Source: DAOUAG01 sp034432935 (lineage in GTDB: Bacteria; Chloroflexota; Dehalococcoidia; SM23-28-2; RBG-16-64-32). From it: DNA of 64,000 nt. The stretch is taken from positions 57,693-121,692 of the forward strand of contig DAOUBD010000024.1 of NCBI GenBank assembly GCA_034432935.1, read 5' to 3'. The first letter of the stretch is position 1, and each line of letters begins with the position of its first letter. The notes beneath the pieces are model-generated. The model was not told the origin of the DNA, ran no database searches, and was given only the letters and a program-made list of their open reading frames with translations. The translations under genes and the position numbers were made by a program. Below are positions 48,565 through 56,339 of the stretch, piece by piece.

Positions 48565-49216
48565 GGCGACGCGCCCCTGCCGCTTCCCTCCCTGATGGAG
48601 CCAGGACCCGGAAGATCGTCAGGAAGCCGACGCTGGCGCCGGAGAAAAGGTAGAGCCACTGAACCCACCAGAGGCCGCTGTCGCTTCCGGAAGCGACACC
48701 ATGCAGCAAGGCCGCCAGCCACCCAGCGAACCCGCCGTAGTGGATAAGCCGCCACGCCTTCTGGCCTATCCTCTGTCGCGCGTACGACGTCACGATCAGC
48801 AGCGCGGTCAGATAGAGGCCGATGGTGCCCAAGGCCGAAGGTATGGGCCTCCAGCGGGCGGCGAAGGGCACGAGAACCTCCAGCACCCTGAATGGCAAGT
48901 ACGGGTCCACGAGCAGCAGCAGGATGTGGAAAGCCGTCATCACCAGGGCCAGCACCGACAGGGTTTGGTGCGCCTCGTAGACCCAGGCGCGCCTCATCAA
49001 CCCGTCCAACGCTCGGACGTTCACGGCGATGCCCATCGCCGTGGACACTGTGAGCAGCAGGAAGGCCACCAGACCAGAGGCCCGGATGAACTGCCACAGC
49101 GTTACCTCTACCGATGGCGTCTTATTTCCGCTGGCAGCCTCTGCACTGGCGGGAACCAGCAAGAGAACAGCCAGCAGCAGGACCCAGGACCAGCGGCGCA
49201 GGAGCTTAGGCAGCAC
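48551..49216 (-). CDS. ferric-reductase-like transmembrane protein
   Basis: A 221-residue haem-type membrane protein of the ferric reductase/MsrQ/YedZ-like group. An N-terminal signal-like segment is followed by about five membrane helices. Paired histidines lie in WVYEAHQT, TAFHILL, RLIHYGG and ALLHGVA, placed to hold two b haems. The FAD/NAD domain of full ferric reductases is absent. The start is GTG at 49216 with GGAGGGG upstream, overlapping the apbE stop by 11 bases. It probably moves electrons across the membrane to a flavin partner made by ApbE; this is inferred. Confidence 0.8.
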   Translation of the reverse strand: MLPKLLRRWSWVLLLAVLLLVPASAEAASGNKTPSVEVTLWQFIRASGLVAFLLLTVSTAMGIAVNVRALDGLMRRAWVYEAHQTLSVLALVMTAFHILLLLVDPYLPFRVLEVLVPFAARWRPIPSALGTIGLYLTALLIVTSYARQRIGQKAWRLIHYGGFAGWLAALLHGVASGSDSGLWWVQWLYLFSGASVGFLTIFRVLAPSGREAAGARRLTTR

Positions 49217-50114
49217 GCAGCCCCTCCGTGTCACCTGACCACAAGACGTCGCCCCTATCGGTGACCAGCACTCCCGCGCACGACGGCTCCGATTCCAGGC
49301 GTTCCAGCCCCTGCCGGGGCCCTAGCAGGAGCACCGTCTTCGTCAGCACCTCGGCTTGGGCCGCCGACGGCGCAACGACGGTGACCGAGGCCAGTCCAGT
49401 CTCCGCCGGGCGGCCCGTGCGCGGGTCGATGATGTGGTGCGCCCAGCCCTCCGCAGTGCGCCAGCGCCGGCGCCAGATCGATGAGGTGGCCACCGCCCGG
49501 TCGCGCACCCGTAGCACAGCGAGGTCACAGCCAGGGCGCCAGGGGTCTTCGATGCCCACCAGCCAGCCTTCGCCGTCTGGCCCGGGCCCGGCTGCCCGCA
49601 GATCCCCGCCGGCGTTGATGACCCATGACGGCACTCCGCGCATGAAGCGGGCAGCCGCGTCCACAGTCCACCCCTTGGCGAACCCGCCCAGGTCCACCCG
49701 CACCCCATCGCGCAGAAGGACCCTCCCACCGGCCACGAAGGTCACACCCGCGTAGCAAGCGGCTTGCGCGACACGCTGGCCCGCCGAGACCGGCCGGATG
49801 TGGGGGAGCGAGCGGTCGTACCCGGCGGCCTCCAGGGCTCCCAGGACCGTGGGGTCGTATAGCCCGCCGGACTTCTCGGCGGCCTCCAGCGCCTCCCGCA
49901 GGACTCTGCGCAGGAAGGCGGATGCCTGGAACGGGCGGCCAGCGCTCTGGTTGAGGCGGCTGAGCTCACTGGCGGGTCTGAAGCGGCTCAGCCTGGCCTC
50001 CACAGCGGCGAAGAAGGCCTCTACCCTATTGGCCACGCCGTCATACAGCCCTGGCCAGCCCAGGAGCTCCACCTCTGTACCCATCGCTTGGAAGCGTGCC
50101 GTCTCGAACCCCAT
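49206..50114 (-). CDS. apbE: FAD:protein FMN transferase (ApbE)
   Basis: A 302-residue enzyme that attaches FMN to threonine of exported redox proteins. The family marks are FQAMGTEVELL at the start, DLGGFAKGWTVD, INAGGDLRAAG, and HHIIDPRTGRPAE. No lipobox or signal is evident. The ATG at 50114 overlaps the stop of the upstream small gene (TGATG). None of the neighbouring small proteins has an obvious FMN-binding (SGA[ST]) motif, so the substrate is open. Confidence 0.93.
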   Translation of the reverse strand: MGFETARFQAMGTEVELLGWPGLYDGVANRVEAFFAAVEARLSRFRPASELSRLNQSAGRPFQASAFLRRVLREALEAAEKSGGLYDPTVLGALEAAGYDRSLPHIRPVSAGQRVAQAACYAGVTFVAGGRVLLRDGVRVDLGGFAKGWTVDAAARFMRGVPSWVINAGGDLRAAGPGPDGEGWLVGIEDPWRPGCDLAVLRVRDRAVATSSIWRRRWRTAEGWAHHIIDPRTGRPAETGLASVTVVAPSAAQAEVLTKTVLLLGPRQGLERLESEPSCAGVLVTDRGDVLWSGDTEGLRAA

Positions 50115-50356
50115 CAAGAGCCTCTCGTCCGCGTGTGGGGGACCACGGGCACCGGCTGCGTGTTCGGGACCGGCTGCACGTAGGGCTGCGAACCGGGAAC
50201 GAGGGCGCCACCCGGCTGCACCGGCGCCGCGCTAGCCCCGCCGTCGCCACCTCCAAAGTCGCGCACCGTCAGGACAGCCCAGGTCACCAGCAGCAGCGCG
50301 ACGCTGGCGCCCGCCATGTACAGCCGCCCCTCCAGGTACTTGCCGTTGCGGGCCAT
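50114..50356 (-). CDS. small membrane protein with proline-rich tail
   Basis: 80 residues. A basic start (MARNGKYLEGR), one membrane helix (about 14-32), then a Gly- and Pro/Gln/Val-rich tail (PGSQPYVQPVPNTQPVPVVP). The tail is probably outside the membrane and may be a flexible contact segment. Not recognised as a known family. ATG 50356 has GGAGGG 6 bases upstream; it is coupled to apbE by a TGATG overlap. Confidence 0.65.
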   Translation of the reverse strand: MARNGKYLEGRLYMAGASVALLLVTWAVLTVRDFGGGDGGASAAPVQPGGALVPGSQPYVQPVPNTQPVPVVPHTRTRGS

Positions 50357-50368
50357 CACGCACCCTCC

Positions 50369-50689
50369 CTAGTCGTCGTCCTCGTGCTCCTCGCGCTCAT
50401 CGTCGCCATCCTCCCAGCGCTCGTGCTCACCGTGCTCCTTCTCGCGCTCGTCGTCGCCATCCTCCCAGCGCTCCTGCTCTTCCCCAGCCTGCTGGAAGGT
50501 GCTCCCGTCGCCGGTCAGGAAGAACTGCCCGTCTGCCGGCGCCTCCTGAGTGACGCTCGATGCCGCGTCGGCCGGCTCGCGGCCCCCTCGGAACCCGAAC
50601 TGGCCGAAGGTGGCACCGATGCCCACAATCAGAGCCGCCAGTGACACCGTCGTAATGGCTGCCAGGATCCATGCTCTCTGTCGCGTCAT
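50369..50689 (-). CDS. small membrane protein with repeated acidic tail
   Basis: 106 residues. One N-terminal membrane helix (about 7-28), then an extracytoplasmic domain ending in two 17-residue copies beginning ERWEDGDDERE. The copies are encoded by a 51-bp tandem duplication (about 50391-50490). Asp/Glu/His-rich tails often bind divalent metals or calcium; this is inferred. It starts the operon leading to apbE and faces the two-component system. Confidence 0.7.
   Translation of the reverse strand: MTRQRAWILAAITTVSLAALIVGIGATFGQFGFRGGREPADAASSVTQEAPADGQFFLTGDGSTFQQAGEEQERWEDGDDEREKEHGEHERWEDGDDEREEHEDDD
50391..50491 (-). repeat. 51-bp tandem duplication within the acidic-tail gene
   Basis: The block containing CGTCGCCATCCTCCCAGCG occurs twice, offset by 51 bases (for example TCGCGCTC at 50391 and at 50442). 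It encodes the two ERWEDGDDERE units. Confidence 0.8.
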
Positions 50690-50843
50690 CAGCTTCCTCC
50701 GCTTGTCAACCTTTTCAGTATCAGAAGATAGCCTGTCTCGATTAGAGGTTCATTGGAAAAGCAGGCCTCTTGGGCCCCAGGTGAGGATTCTAATGGAATT
50801 CCAATCTGCCCTGGCGCATACTAATCTGTGGCGGGAGCGAACG

Positions 50844-51524
50844 ATGCATGTCCTAGTCGTGGAAGACGAACCGAGGCTGGCGCACCTGCTCCGCCGGGCC
50901 CTGGAGCAGGACAGACACGTGGTAGAGGTCGCCTACAACGGCCCGGACGGCCTCTACCAGGGCGAGACCGGCGCTTTCGACGTCATCATTCTCGACATCA
51001 TGCTACCGGAGATGGACGGCCTGGAGGTCTGCCGCCGGCTGCGGGCTGGCCGGATCGACACCCCCATCCTTATGCTCACAGCACGGGACGCCATCCAGCA
51101 CCGGGTGGAGGGGTTAGACGCTGGCGCCGACGACTACCTGACGAAGCCCTTCGCCGTGGCTGAACTCCTCGCCCGGGTCCGGGCCCTGGGCCGCCGCCGC
51201 GGACCCCTGGCGGACGACATCCTGAAGGCCGGCGACCTCACGCTGGACCCCATTCGCCATCAGGTGGAACGCGGCGGCAAGATCATCAACCTGACGCGGA
51301 AGGAGTTCGCCCTGCTGGAGTATCTCATGCGGAACCAGGGCCAAGTCCTCACGAGAGCCCAGATCATGGACCACGTCTGGGGCTATGACTTCTCCTCTCT
51401 CACCAACGTCGTCGACATCTACGTCCATTACCTGCGCAACAAGATCGATAAGGGATACGCCAAGAAGCTGGTCCGCACCGTCCGGGGCGTCGGCTACACC
51501 ATCGACGGGGACCGTGATGTTTAA
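50844..51524 (+). CDS. OmpR/PhoB-family response regulator
   Basis: A 226-residue regulator. The receiver domain has the acidic pocket E7-D8, phospho-acceptor D51 (ILDIMLPEMDG) and Lys in DYLTKPF. The winged-helix DNA-binding domain is at about 130-225 (LTRKEFALLEYLM and VRTVRGVGYTI). The ATG at 50844 gives MHVLVVEDE; longer frames upstream are non-coding. It is divergent from the acidic-tail/apbE operon, a probable target. A perfect 10-bp palindrome, TGGAATTCCA, lies in the shared spacer. Confidence 0.93.
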   Translation: MHVLVVEDEPRLAHLLRRALEQDRHVVEVAYNGPDGLYQGETGAFDVIILDIMLPEMDGLEVCRRLRAGRIDTPILMLTARDAIQHRVEGLDAGADDYLTKPFAVAELLARVRALGRRRGPLADDILKAGDLTLDPIRHQVERGGKIINLTRKEFALLEYLMRNQGQVLTRAQIMDHVWGYDFSSLTNVVDIYVHYLRNKIDKGYAKKLVRTVRGVGYTIDGDRDV

Positions 51525-52848
51525 CCGCATACGCCTGAGCCTCACCCTCTGGTACGTCGCCGTGCTCCTGGTCATCGTGCTGGCCATGGCCGGCTTCACC
51601 TATGGCCTGATGTACCGCTCCCTCCGTTCCGAGGTGGACGACTCCCTGCGGAACAGCGCCCGTGGCATCGCGACGCAGATCGACGAGCAGGCCCTGAATG
51701 TAGCGGTGGGACTCTCGGGGCCTGGCGGGCCATCCGGTACCGTAACCGGAGACGAGGACGAGCACGAAGAGAGCGAAGAGCACCTGAGCTTCTTCAGCGG
51801 CGGCGGAGGCGACACCTTCTATCTCGTCCTATCGCCGGAGGGCCAGACCCTACTGAACCCGCTGAACGTTAGCCTGGAAGGCGCCCTTGACGTGGCCGCC
51901 GCCCGATCAGCAGCCTCGGGCCGCGAGGCCTGGACCACGGTTCACGGTGAGGATGCGGATTACCGCCTCTATTCGCTCCCCGTCATGGAACACGGGCAGA
52001 TTTTGGCAGTGGTGCAGGTGGGGCGTTCATTGCAGCAGCACCAAGAGCAGTTGCGGCGGCTCGTACTCCTGCTCGCGGTATCGGGCGCCGGGGGCCTGGC
52101 CTTGGCCGCCGCCGGCGGCCTCTGGCTCGCCGGCCGTGCCTTGAGGCCGGTGCGAGAGTCCTTCGACCGCCAACGGGCCTTCGTCGCCGATGCCTCCCAT
52201 GAGCTGCGCACCCCCCTCACCTTGGTGCGGGGCAACGCCGAGATGCTGGCCATGAGCCCTACCGCCAAGCTCTCCGGCGAGGACAGGGAGTATCTGGAGG
52301 GGATCGTCCGGGAGTCCGAGCACATCGAGCGCCTGGTGGCAGACCTGGCCACTCTAGCCCGCATGGACGAAGGACGCCTTCAGCTCCATATGGAGCCTCT
52401 GGATCTGACGGACCTGGTCCAGGAGTCGGGCAAAGACGCCCGCCTCTTGGCTAGCCAGCGCCGCCTTGACATCGACGTCAAGACCGACGGGCCCCTGGTC
52501 GTCCTGGGGGATGCGGCCCGGCTCCGGCAGCTCCTCGTGGCCCTCTTGGACAATGCCGTCCGCTACACTCCCGATGGCGGCCGCATCCTCATCGAGACCC
52601 GGCGCGGGGACAGTCATGCCGAGGTGCGAGTCTCGGACACTGGCCCGGGCATCGCGCCGGAGCACCTCGCCCGCATCTTCGAGCGCTTCTACCGGGCCGA
52701 CCCCTCCCGCTCTCGCGCCAAGGGGGGAACCGGCCTGGGCCTGGCCATCGCCCGGGGCATCGCCGAAGCCCACGGCGGCACCCTGGATGCCGAAAGCGAG
52801 CCGGGCAGGGGTTCCACCTTCATCGTGACGCTGCCCCGGCTTGTCTAG
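51517..52848 (+). CDS. sensor histidine kinase with acidic extracytoplasmic loop
   Basis: A 443-residue kinase, overlapping the regulator gene by 8 bases. Membrane helix 1 is at about 9-31. An extracytoplasmic sensor loop (about 33-185) includes the run GDEDEHEESEEH. Membrane helix 2 is at about 188-210, with little or no HAMP. HisKA has phospho-His228 (SHELRTP). The ATPase domain has NAVRYTP, DTGPGIAPEH and GGTGLGLAIARG. The acidic, His-containing run resembles metal-sensing loops of PhoQ-like kinases by composition only. Confidence 0.93.
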   Translation: MFNRIRLSLTLWYVAVLLVIVLAMAGFTYGLMYRSLRSEVDDSLRNSARGIATQIDEQALNVAVGLSGPGGPSGTVTGDEDEHEESEEHLSFFSGGGGDTFYLVLSPEGQTLLNPLNVSLEGALDVAAARSAASGREAWTTVHGEDADYRLYSLPVMEHGQILAVVQVGRSLQQHQEQLRRLVLLLAVSGAGGLALAAAGGLWLAGRALRPVRESFDRQRAFVADASHELRTPLTLVRGNAEMLAMSPTAKLSGEDREYLEGIVRESEHIERLVADLATLARMDEGRLQLHMEPLDLTDLVQESGKDARLLASQRRLDIDVKTDGPLVVLGDAARLRQLLVALLDNAVRYTPDGGRILIETRRGDSHAEVRVSDTGPGIAPEHLARIFERFYRADPSRSRAKGGTGLGLAIARGIAEAHGGTLDAESEPGRGSTFIVTLPRLV

Positions 52849-52851
52849 GCG

Positions 52852-53376
52852 CTAGGCCTGCTCTTCCGGAGGCTCCTCCGGGATCGGCTGGCGCGAGTGG
52901 CCGTTGGCCCGGACGCAGGTATGGCCGGTGGCGTCGATAGATGCCCCGCACAGGCGGCAGACGGGCCGGCCCGCGGCGATGATCTCCTTGAGCTGGATGT
53001 CCAGGGCCGCGCACTGAGGGGCGCGGAGCCTCACCGTCAGGGCCGGCTCATCCCCTTCCTCCTCACCCAGTTCGAAGGCATGCAAGAGCACCGTGCCCTC
53101 AGCCTGGTCCAGGCCGAGGGCCATCCGGCCCACGCGGAATTCGTGTCCTGCATAGGGAGGGAACTCGGTGGGGGGCGCCGGGACATCGCCGCCGTAGCCA
53201 AGCTGAGCGAGGATCTGCATGATGGCCAGGTCCAGCGCCTGGAGATGCTGCTTCTCCAACCAGAGGTACGCCATCTCTTGGTGGGCCCCGATGACGCGCA
53301 GGCGGAAGGTACGTTGGCCGGGCCGGCCGAAGGCCTGGGCGTCGATGGCGAGAGCGTTACCGAAGTCGACGGTCAT
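52852..53376 (-). CDS. DUF3090 family protein
   Basis: A 174-residue protein with the family's GQRTFRLRVIG-type start, the LWLEKQHLQALDLAI helix and a C-terminal zinc finger CRLCG...HTC..ANGH. It is known only from Actinobacteria and Chloroflexota genomes; function unknown. It converges with the sensor kinase with a 3-base gap. The 53377-53611 region upstream shows nothing recognisable. Confidence 0.85.
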   Translation of the reverse strand: MTVDFGNALAIDAQAFGRPGQRTFRLRVIGAHQEMAYLWLEKQHLQALDLAIMQILAQLGYGGDVPAPPTEFPPYAGHEFRVGRMALGLDQAEGTVLLHAFELGEEEGDEPALTVRLRAPQCAALDIQLKEIIAAGRPVCRLCGASIDATGHTCVRANGHSRQPIPEEPPEEQA

Positions 53377-53611
53377 GGTCCCCCCGCGGGTCAGGCGCGC
53401 TGAGCATCTGATTGAAGTGTGATGTCAGCCGCCGCCGGCGTCAACGCCACCAGGACGGTGGTAGCGTAACGAAGACTGTGTAAAAGGCAGGGGCGTTAAC
53501 CCTTTCAGAGCGAGGTAGCAGAGAAACGAAAGAACGCCCGATGCACAGAATAGGGCACAACTTCACGGAAAGGCCACCGTTGCGGCGGCCATCGGAGGCC
53601 GAAGTCGTCTC

Positions 53612-53686
53612 TGGAGCGGGAGACGGGGATCGAACCCGCGACCCTCTGCTTGGAAGGCAGATGCTCTACCACTGAGCTACTCCCGC
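53612..53686 (-). tRNA. tRNA-Gly (TCC)
   Basis: Acceptor stem GCGGGAG/CTCCCGC, D arm GCTC-AGTGGTA-GAGC, anticodon loop CTTCCAA (TCC), T arm GCGGG-TTCGATC-CCCGT, and encoded CCA. Its -10 TATAAT lies at 53698-53703 on the minus strand. Confidence 0.96.
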
Positions 53687-53771
53687 TCCCGCCTGTTATT
53701 ATAAACGCCCGCGCCTGTGCCAGGCGTGGCCCCAAACGCCCAGGGGCACTATGATCTACCCCGGCGGCTAG

Positions 53772-54275
53772 GTGCAACCCGTGCGAATACTCCGTGTCCT
53801 GAGGGGAGCCATTCTCTGGATGATCATACTGGCCCTGGCCCTCTTTCTCATCTTCGTCGAGTTCGTGGCCGATGTCGGCGGCAGAGCGCAGCCTATACGC
53901 AGGCCCAACAACGTCCCCTCCGGCCTCGCTCCCGCGGAGCACACGATTGCCGGCGCCCGGCGCTTTCCCGGCATGCCTCCGCCGCCCGCCACGAGTTTCC
54001 TACTGGCCCGGGGGCTTCAGCTCGAAGACCAGTTGGCCGTTGTCGTACCGTACCAGCCGGTGCGGAGGGTTGACGTCGTACCAGGCCTTCTGGGTGCCAC
54101 CCCCGGAGCGTATCTCCAGCTTCCAGGCTTCGAACCTCCCGGCCGGCACCTCCACGGTCTCCCGTTTCTTCACCTTCAGGACCACCGAAAGTACGTCCGG
54201 CTTGGCCAGGCTGCAGGTCAGAACATCGGAGTAACGCGCCTCGAACCCGGCCTCGAAGGCCAGGGTGCGCCATAA
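53772..54275 (+). CDS. doubtful ORF with one strong membrane helix, antisense to a lipoprotein gene
   Basis: A frame opening at GTG 53772 encodes a basic start and one clear membrane segment, LWMIILALALFLIFVEFV. After about 75 residues it runs antisense to the lipoprotein gene. A TATGAT box lies at about 53750. The N-terminal part is the only coding signal in the 53687-53999 interval. The C-terminal part looks like a shadow frame. It may be a small membrane protein whose stop is lost, or chance. Confidence 0.2.
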   Translation: MQPVRILRVLRGAILWMIILALALFLIFVEFVADVGGRAQPIRRPNNVPSGLAPAEHTIAGARRFPGMPPPPATSFLLARGLQLEDQLAVVVPYQPVRRVDVVPGLLGATPGAYLQLPGFEPPGRHLHGLPFLHLQDHRKYVRLGQAAGQNIGVTRLEPGLEGQGAP

Positions 54276-54740
54276 GAAGAGGTCGGTCCAGGTATCGTAG
54301 GAACGCACCGGCACATCCAGCCTGTCGGTCCGCTGGCTCTCCTTCGACTTCTGCTCCACTGTCACCGTCCGCCCTTGGTAGGTGGCCTGACAGGTGCGGT
54401 CACCCTCCGGCCCGCTGATGCGCCGGGTCACCGATGCCGGCGCCAGCGTCCCAGCGTCGGCCACGACCGCCACCTCATCGGTGATCCGTTCCTTGGGGAT
54501 CTCGAACTTCTGGGAGAAAAGAAGGTTCTGGCCCTGTTGCCCGATCGTCAGGACGCCGGAGCCGATTTCGTCCTTGCCGTCCATCAGCCGGTATGTCGCG
54601 GTTTCGGGTACGGCCCAGGGTATCGGCCCCAGAACGTCGCTCCCCGAGAGGGTGGACGACCCGCCGCCGGAACAAGCCATCGCGCCCAGGACCAGGCCTG
54701 AGGCCAGGCCGGCGAGTCCAAAGATAGCGGCCCGGTTCAT
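54000..54740 (-). CDS. lipoprotein, DUF3108-like
   Basis: A 246-residue exported protein. The signal peptide (about 1-23) ends in LGAMAC, an imperfect lipobox with Cys23 as likely lipidation site, followed by a Gly/Ser linker. The rest is beta-rich and resembles DUF3108-type domains, with an ending RFEAWKLEIRSGGGTQKAWYD. Family match is by eye. It overlaps the threonine aldolase stop by one base (TGATG). Confidence 0.65.
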   Translation of the reverse strand: MNRAAIFGLAGLASGLVLGAMACSGGGSSTLSGSDVLGPIPWAVPETATYRLMDGKDEIGSGVLTIGQQGQNLLFSQKFEIPKERITDEVAVVADAGTLAPASVTRRISGPEGDRTCQATYQGRTVTVEQKSKESQRTDRLDVPVRSYDTWTDLFLWRTLAFEAGFEARYSDVLTCSLAKPDVLSVVLKVKKRETVEVPAGRFEAWKLEIRSGGGTQKAWYDVNPPHRLVRYDNGQLVFELKPPGQ

Positions 54741-55768
54741 CAGCCGGGCACCACGATGGACTGCAACCGGGCCACCGCCTCCATAACGTCTGCCCGCTCG
54801 ATGCCATAGTGGGTCACCCAGCGGATGCGGCCGCCCTCCGCAAAACAGCGGACGCCCGCCTGCTCCAGCCGGCCCGCCAGGGCGCCGGGCTCCCAACCGC
54901 GAACCCGGAAGAAGATGAGATTGGTCTGGGGCGGCGGATCGAGGATGACGCCGGGGATCCCGGCCAGAGCGGCGGCGGCAGCCTTAGCGTTCTCGTGGTC
55001 CTCTGCCAGCCTGGCGACCATGTTCTCTAGGGCGTAAACCCCGGCAGCGGCGATGACACCTGCCTGGCGCATGCCGCCCCCAAGCATCTTGCGGTAGCGC
55101 CGGGCCTCGGCGATGAAGTCCCGGGGCCCGCAGAGGACGGAACCTACAGGGCAGCCCAGCCCCTTGGAGAGGCTGAAACATACGGAATCTGCCCAGGCCG
55201 CGAGCTTCGACACCGGCACCCCCAGCGCTACCGCCGCGTTGAACAGGCGCGCCCCGTCCATATGCACCGGCAGGCCATGTTCGCTGGCGATCTTGCGCAC
55301 AGGCGCCATATCCTCTTCGGAGAGAACGGTGCCGCCGCAGAGGTTGTGGGTGTTCTCCAAACAGATGAGCCCTGTGCGCGGCGAGTGATCATCCGCCTGC
55401 CTGATGGCGGCCCGGAGCCGCGCTTCGTCCAAGCGCCCCTGCCCATCGTTGGGCACCGGTCTCAGGCCCAGCCCGCCGAGGGCCCAAGCGCCCCCGACCT
55501 CGTACTCCAGCGTGTGGGACCGGTCTCCCACGATCACTTCGTCGCCCCGCCGGCAGTGGGTCAGCATGGCTATGAGGTTGCTCTGGGTGCCGCTGCTGGT
55601 GAAAAGGGCCGCTTCCTTGCCCAACAACCCTGCGGCCATCTCTTGTAAACGGTTAACCGTGGGGTCCTCGCCGAAGACGTCGTCCCCTACCTCGGCGTTG
55701 GCCATGGCGACCCTCATCTCCGGCGAGGGAAGGGTGACGGTGTCGCTGCGCAGATCGATGACCGCCAT
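54740..55768 (-). CDS. low-specificity L-threonine aldolase
   Basis: A 342-residue PLP enzyme cleaving L-threonine/allo-threonine to glycine and acetaldehyde. The start [15 protein letters not shown] is the family signature. [14 protein letters not shown] and [15 protein letters not shown] follow, with PLP Lys202 in [12 protein letters not shown]. Length is normal. It is translationally coupled to the lipoprotein, an odd partnership. Confidence 0.94.
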   Translation of the reverse strand: MAVIDLRSDTVTLPSPEMRVAMANAEVGDDVFGEDPTVNRLQEMAAGLLGKEAALFTSSGTQSNLIAMLTHCRRGDEVIVGDRSHTLEYEVGGAWALGGLGLRPVPNDGQGRLDEARLRAAIRQADDHSPRTGLICLENTHNLCGGTVLSEEDMAPVRKIASEHGLPVHMDGARLFNAAVALGVPVSKLAAWADSVCFSLSKGLGCPVGSVLCGPRDFIAEARRYRKMLGGGMRQAGVIAAAGVYALENMVARLAEDHENAKAAAAALAGIPGVILDPPPQTNLIFFRVRGWEPGALAGRLEQAGVRCFAEGGRIRWVTHYGIERADVMEAVARLQSIVVPG

Positions 55769-55820
55769 AAGATCTAGAGGCCCCTACTGGAGAAAGGCAG
55801 CGATGGCCGGGGGGCGCCCG

Positions 55821-56258
55821 TCAGTTGGTCCGTTCCCAGAGGGATTGGTAACCCTCGCCGCCGCGGATGGCCGACAGCACCTCCAGCCGCTCGGCCTGAG
55901 AGAGCTCCTGAAAGACCTCCGCGCAGCGGGCCGCCATCTGGTCGCCACCCAGGCTGACCATGCGGGACTCGATCCTGTCCCAGAGCCCGGACTGGCGGAA
56001 GGTGTCCACGTGCCGGGGCCACATGAAGGAGAGGATCTTGTCCGGCAAAGGGAAGCGGGGGCGCAGCTTCTTCAGACTCTTGAACCGCTCCTCGACGGAG
56101 CCAGCCCGGGGGACCACGGCGATGAGGGGCCCCTCTGTCTCACTGGTGCGGGCATCCACCAGGAGCCTCTTGTCCAAGATGGCAAAACGGACGACGAGAA
56201 CCTCTGCGCTATCGATGACCCGCGTTACCTCATCCAGGTCCAGTCCGTAGTCATCCAT
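55821..56258 (-). CDS. conserved-looking hypothetical protein
   Basis: 145 residues, not recognised. Beta-rich N-terminal half (LVVRFAILDKRLLVDAR, then GPLIAVVPRAG), a Trp-containing helix (LSFMWPRHVDTFRQSGLW), and a C-terminal helical tail. No signal peptide or membrane segment. A TAGAAT lies 9 bases before the ATG, so it has its own leaderless start. Confidence 0.6.
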   Translation of the reverse strand: MDDYGLDLDEVTRVIDSAEVLVVRFAILDKRLLVDARTSETEGPLIAVVPRAGSVEERFKSLKKLRPRFPLPDKILSFMWPRHVDTFRQSGLWDRIESRMVSLGGDQMAARCAEVFQELSQAERLEVLSAIRGGEGYQSLWERTN

Positions 56259-56267
56259 GACACACCG

Positions 56268-56273
56268 ATTCTA
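56268..56273 (-). promoter_or_regulatory. -10 box of the gene at 55821, 9 bases before ATG
   Basis: TAGAAT on the minus strand, 9 bases, ATG at 56258. Confidence 0.4.
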
Positions 56274-56339
56274 CGACCGGCCCATCCCCGGGTCAAACGA
56301 AAGGGCGTCCTCTGGCGCCGGCGAAGGAGGGGCGCAAGG

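Noticed and set aside
53505..53942. 145-codon minus-strand frame
   Set aside because: It runs through the tRNA-Gly gene and has no coding features.
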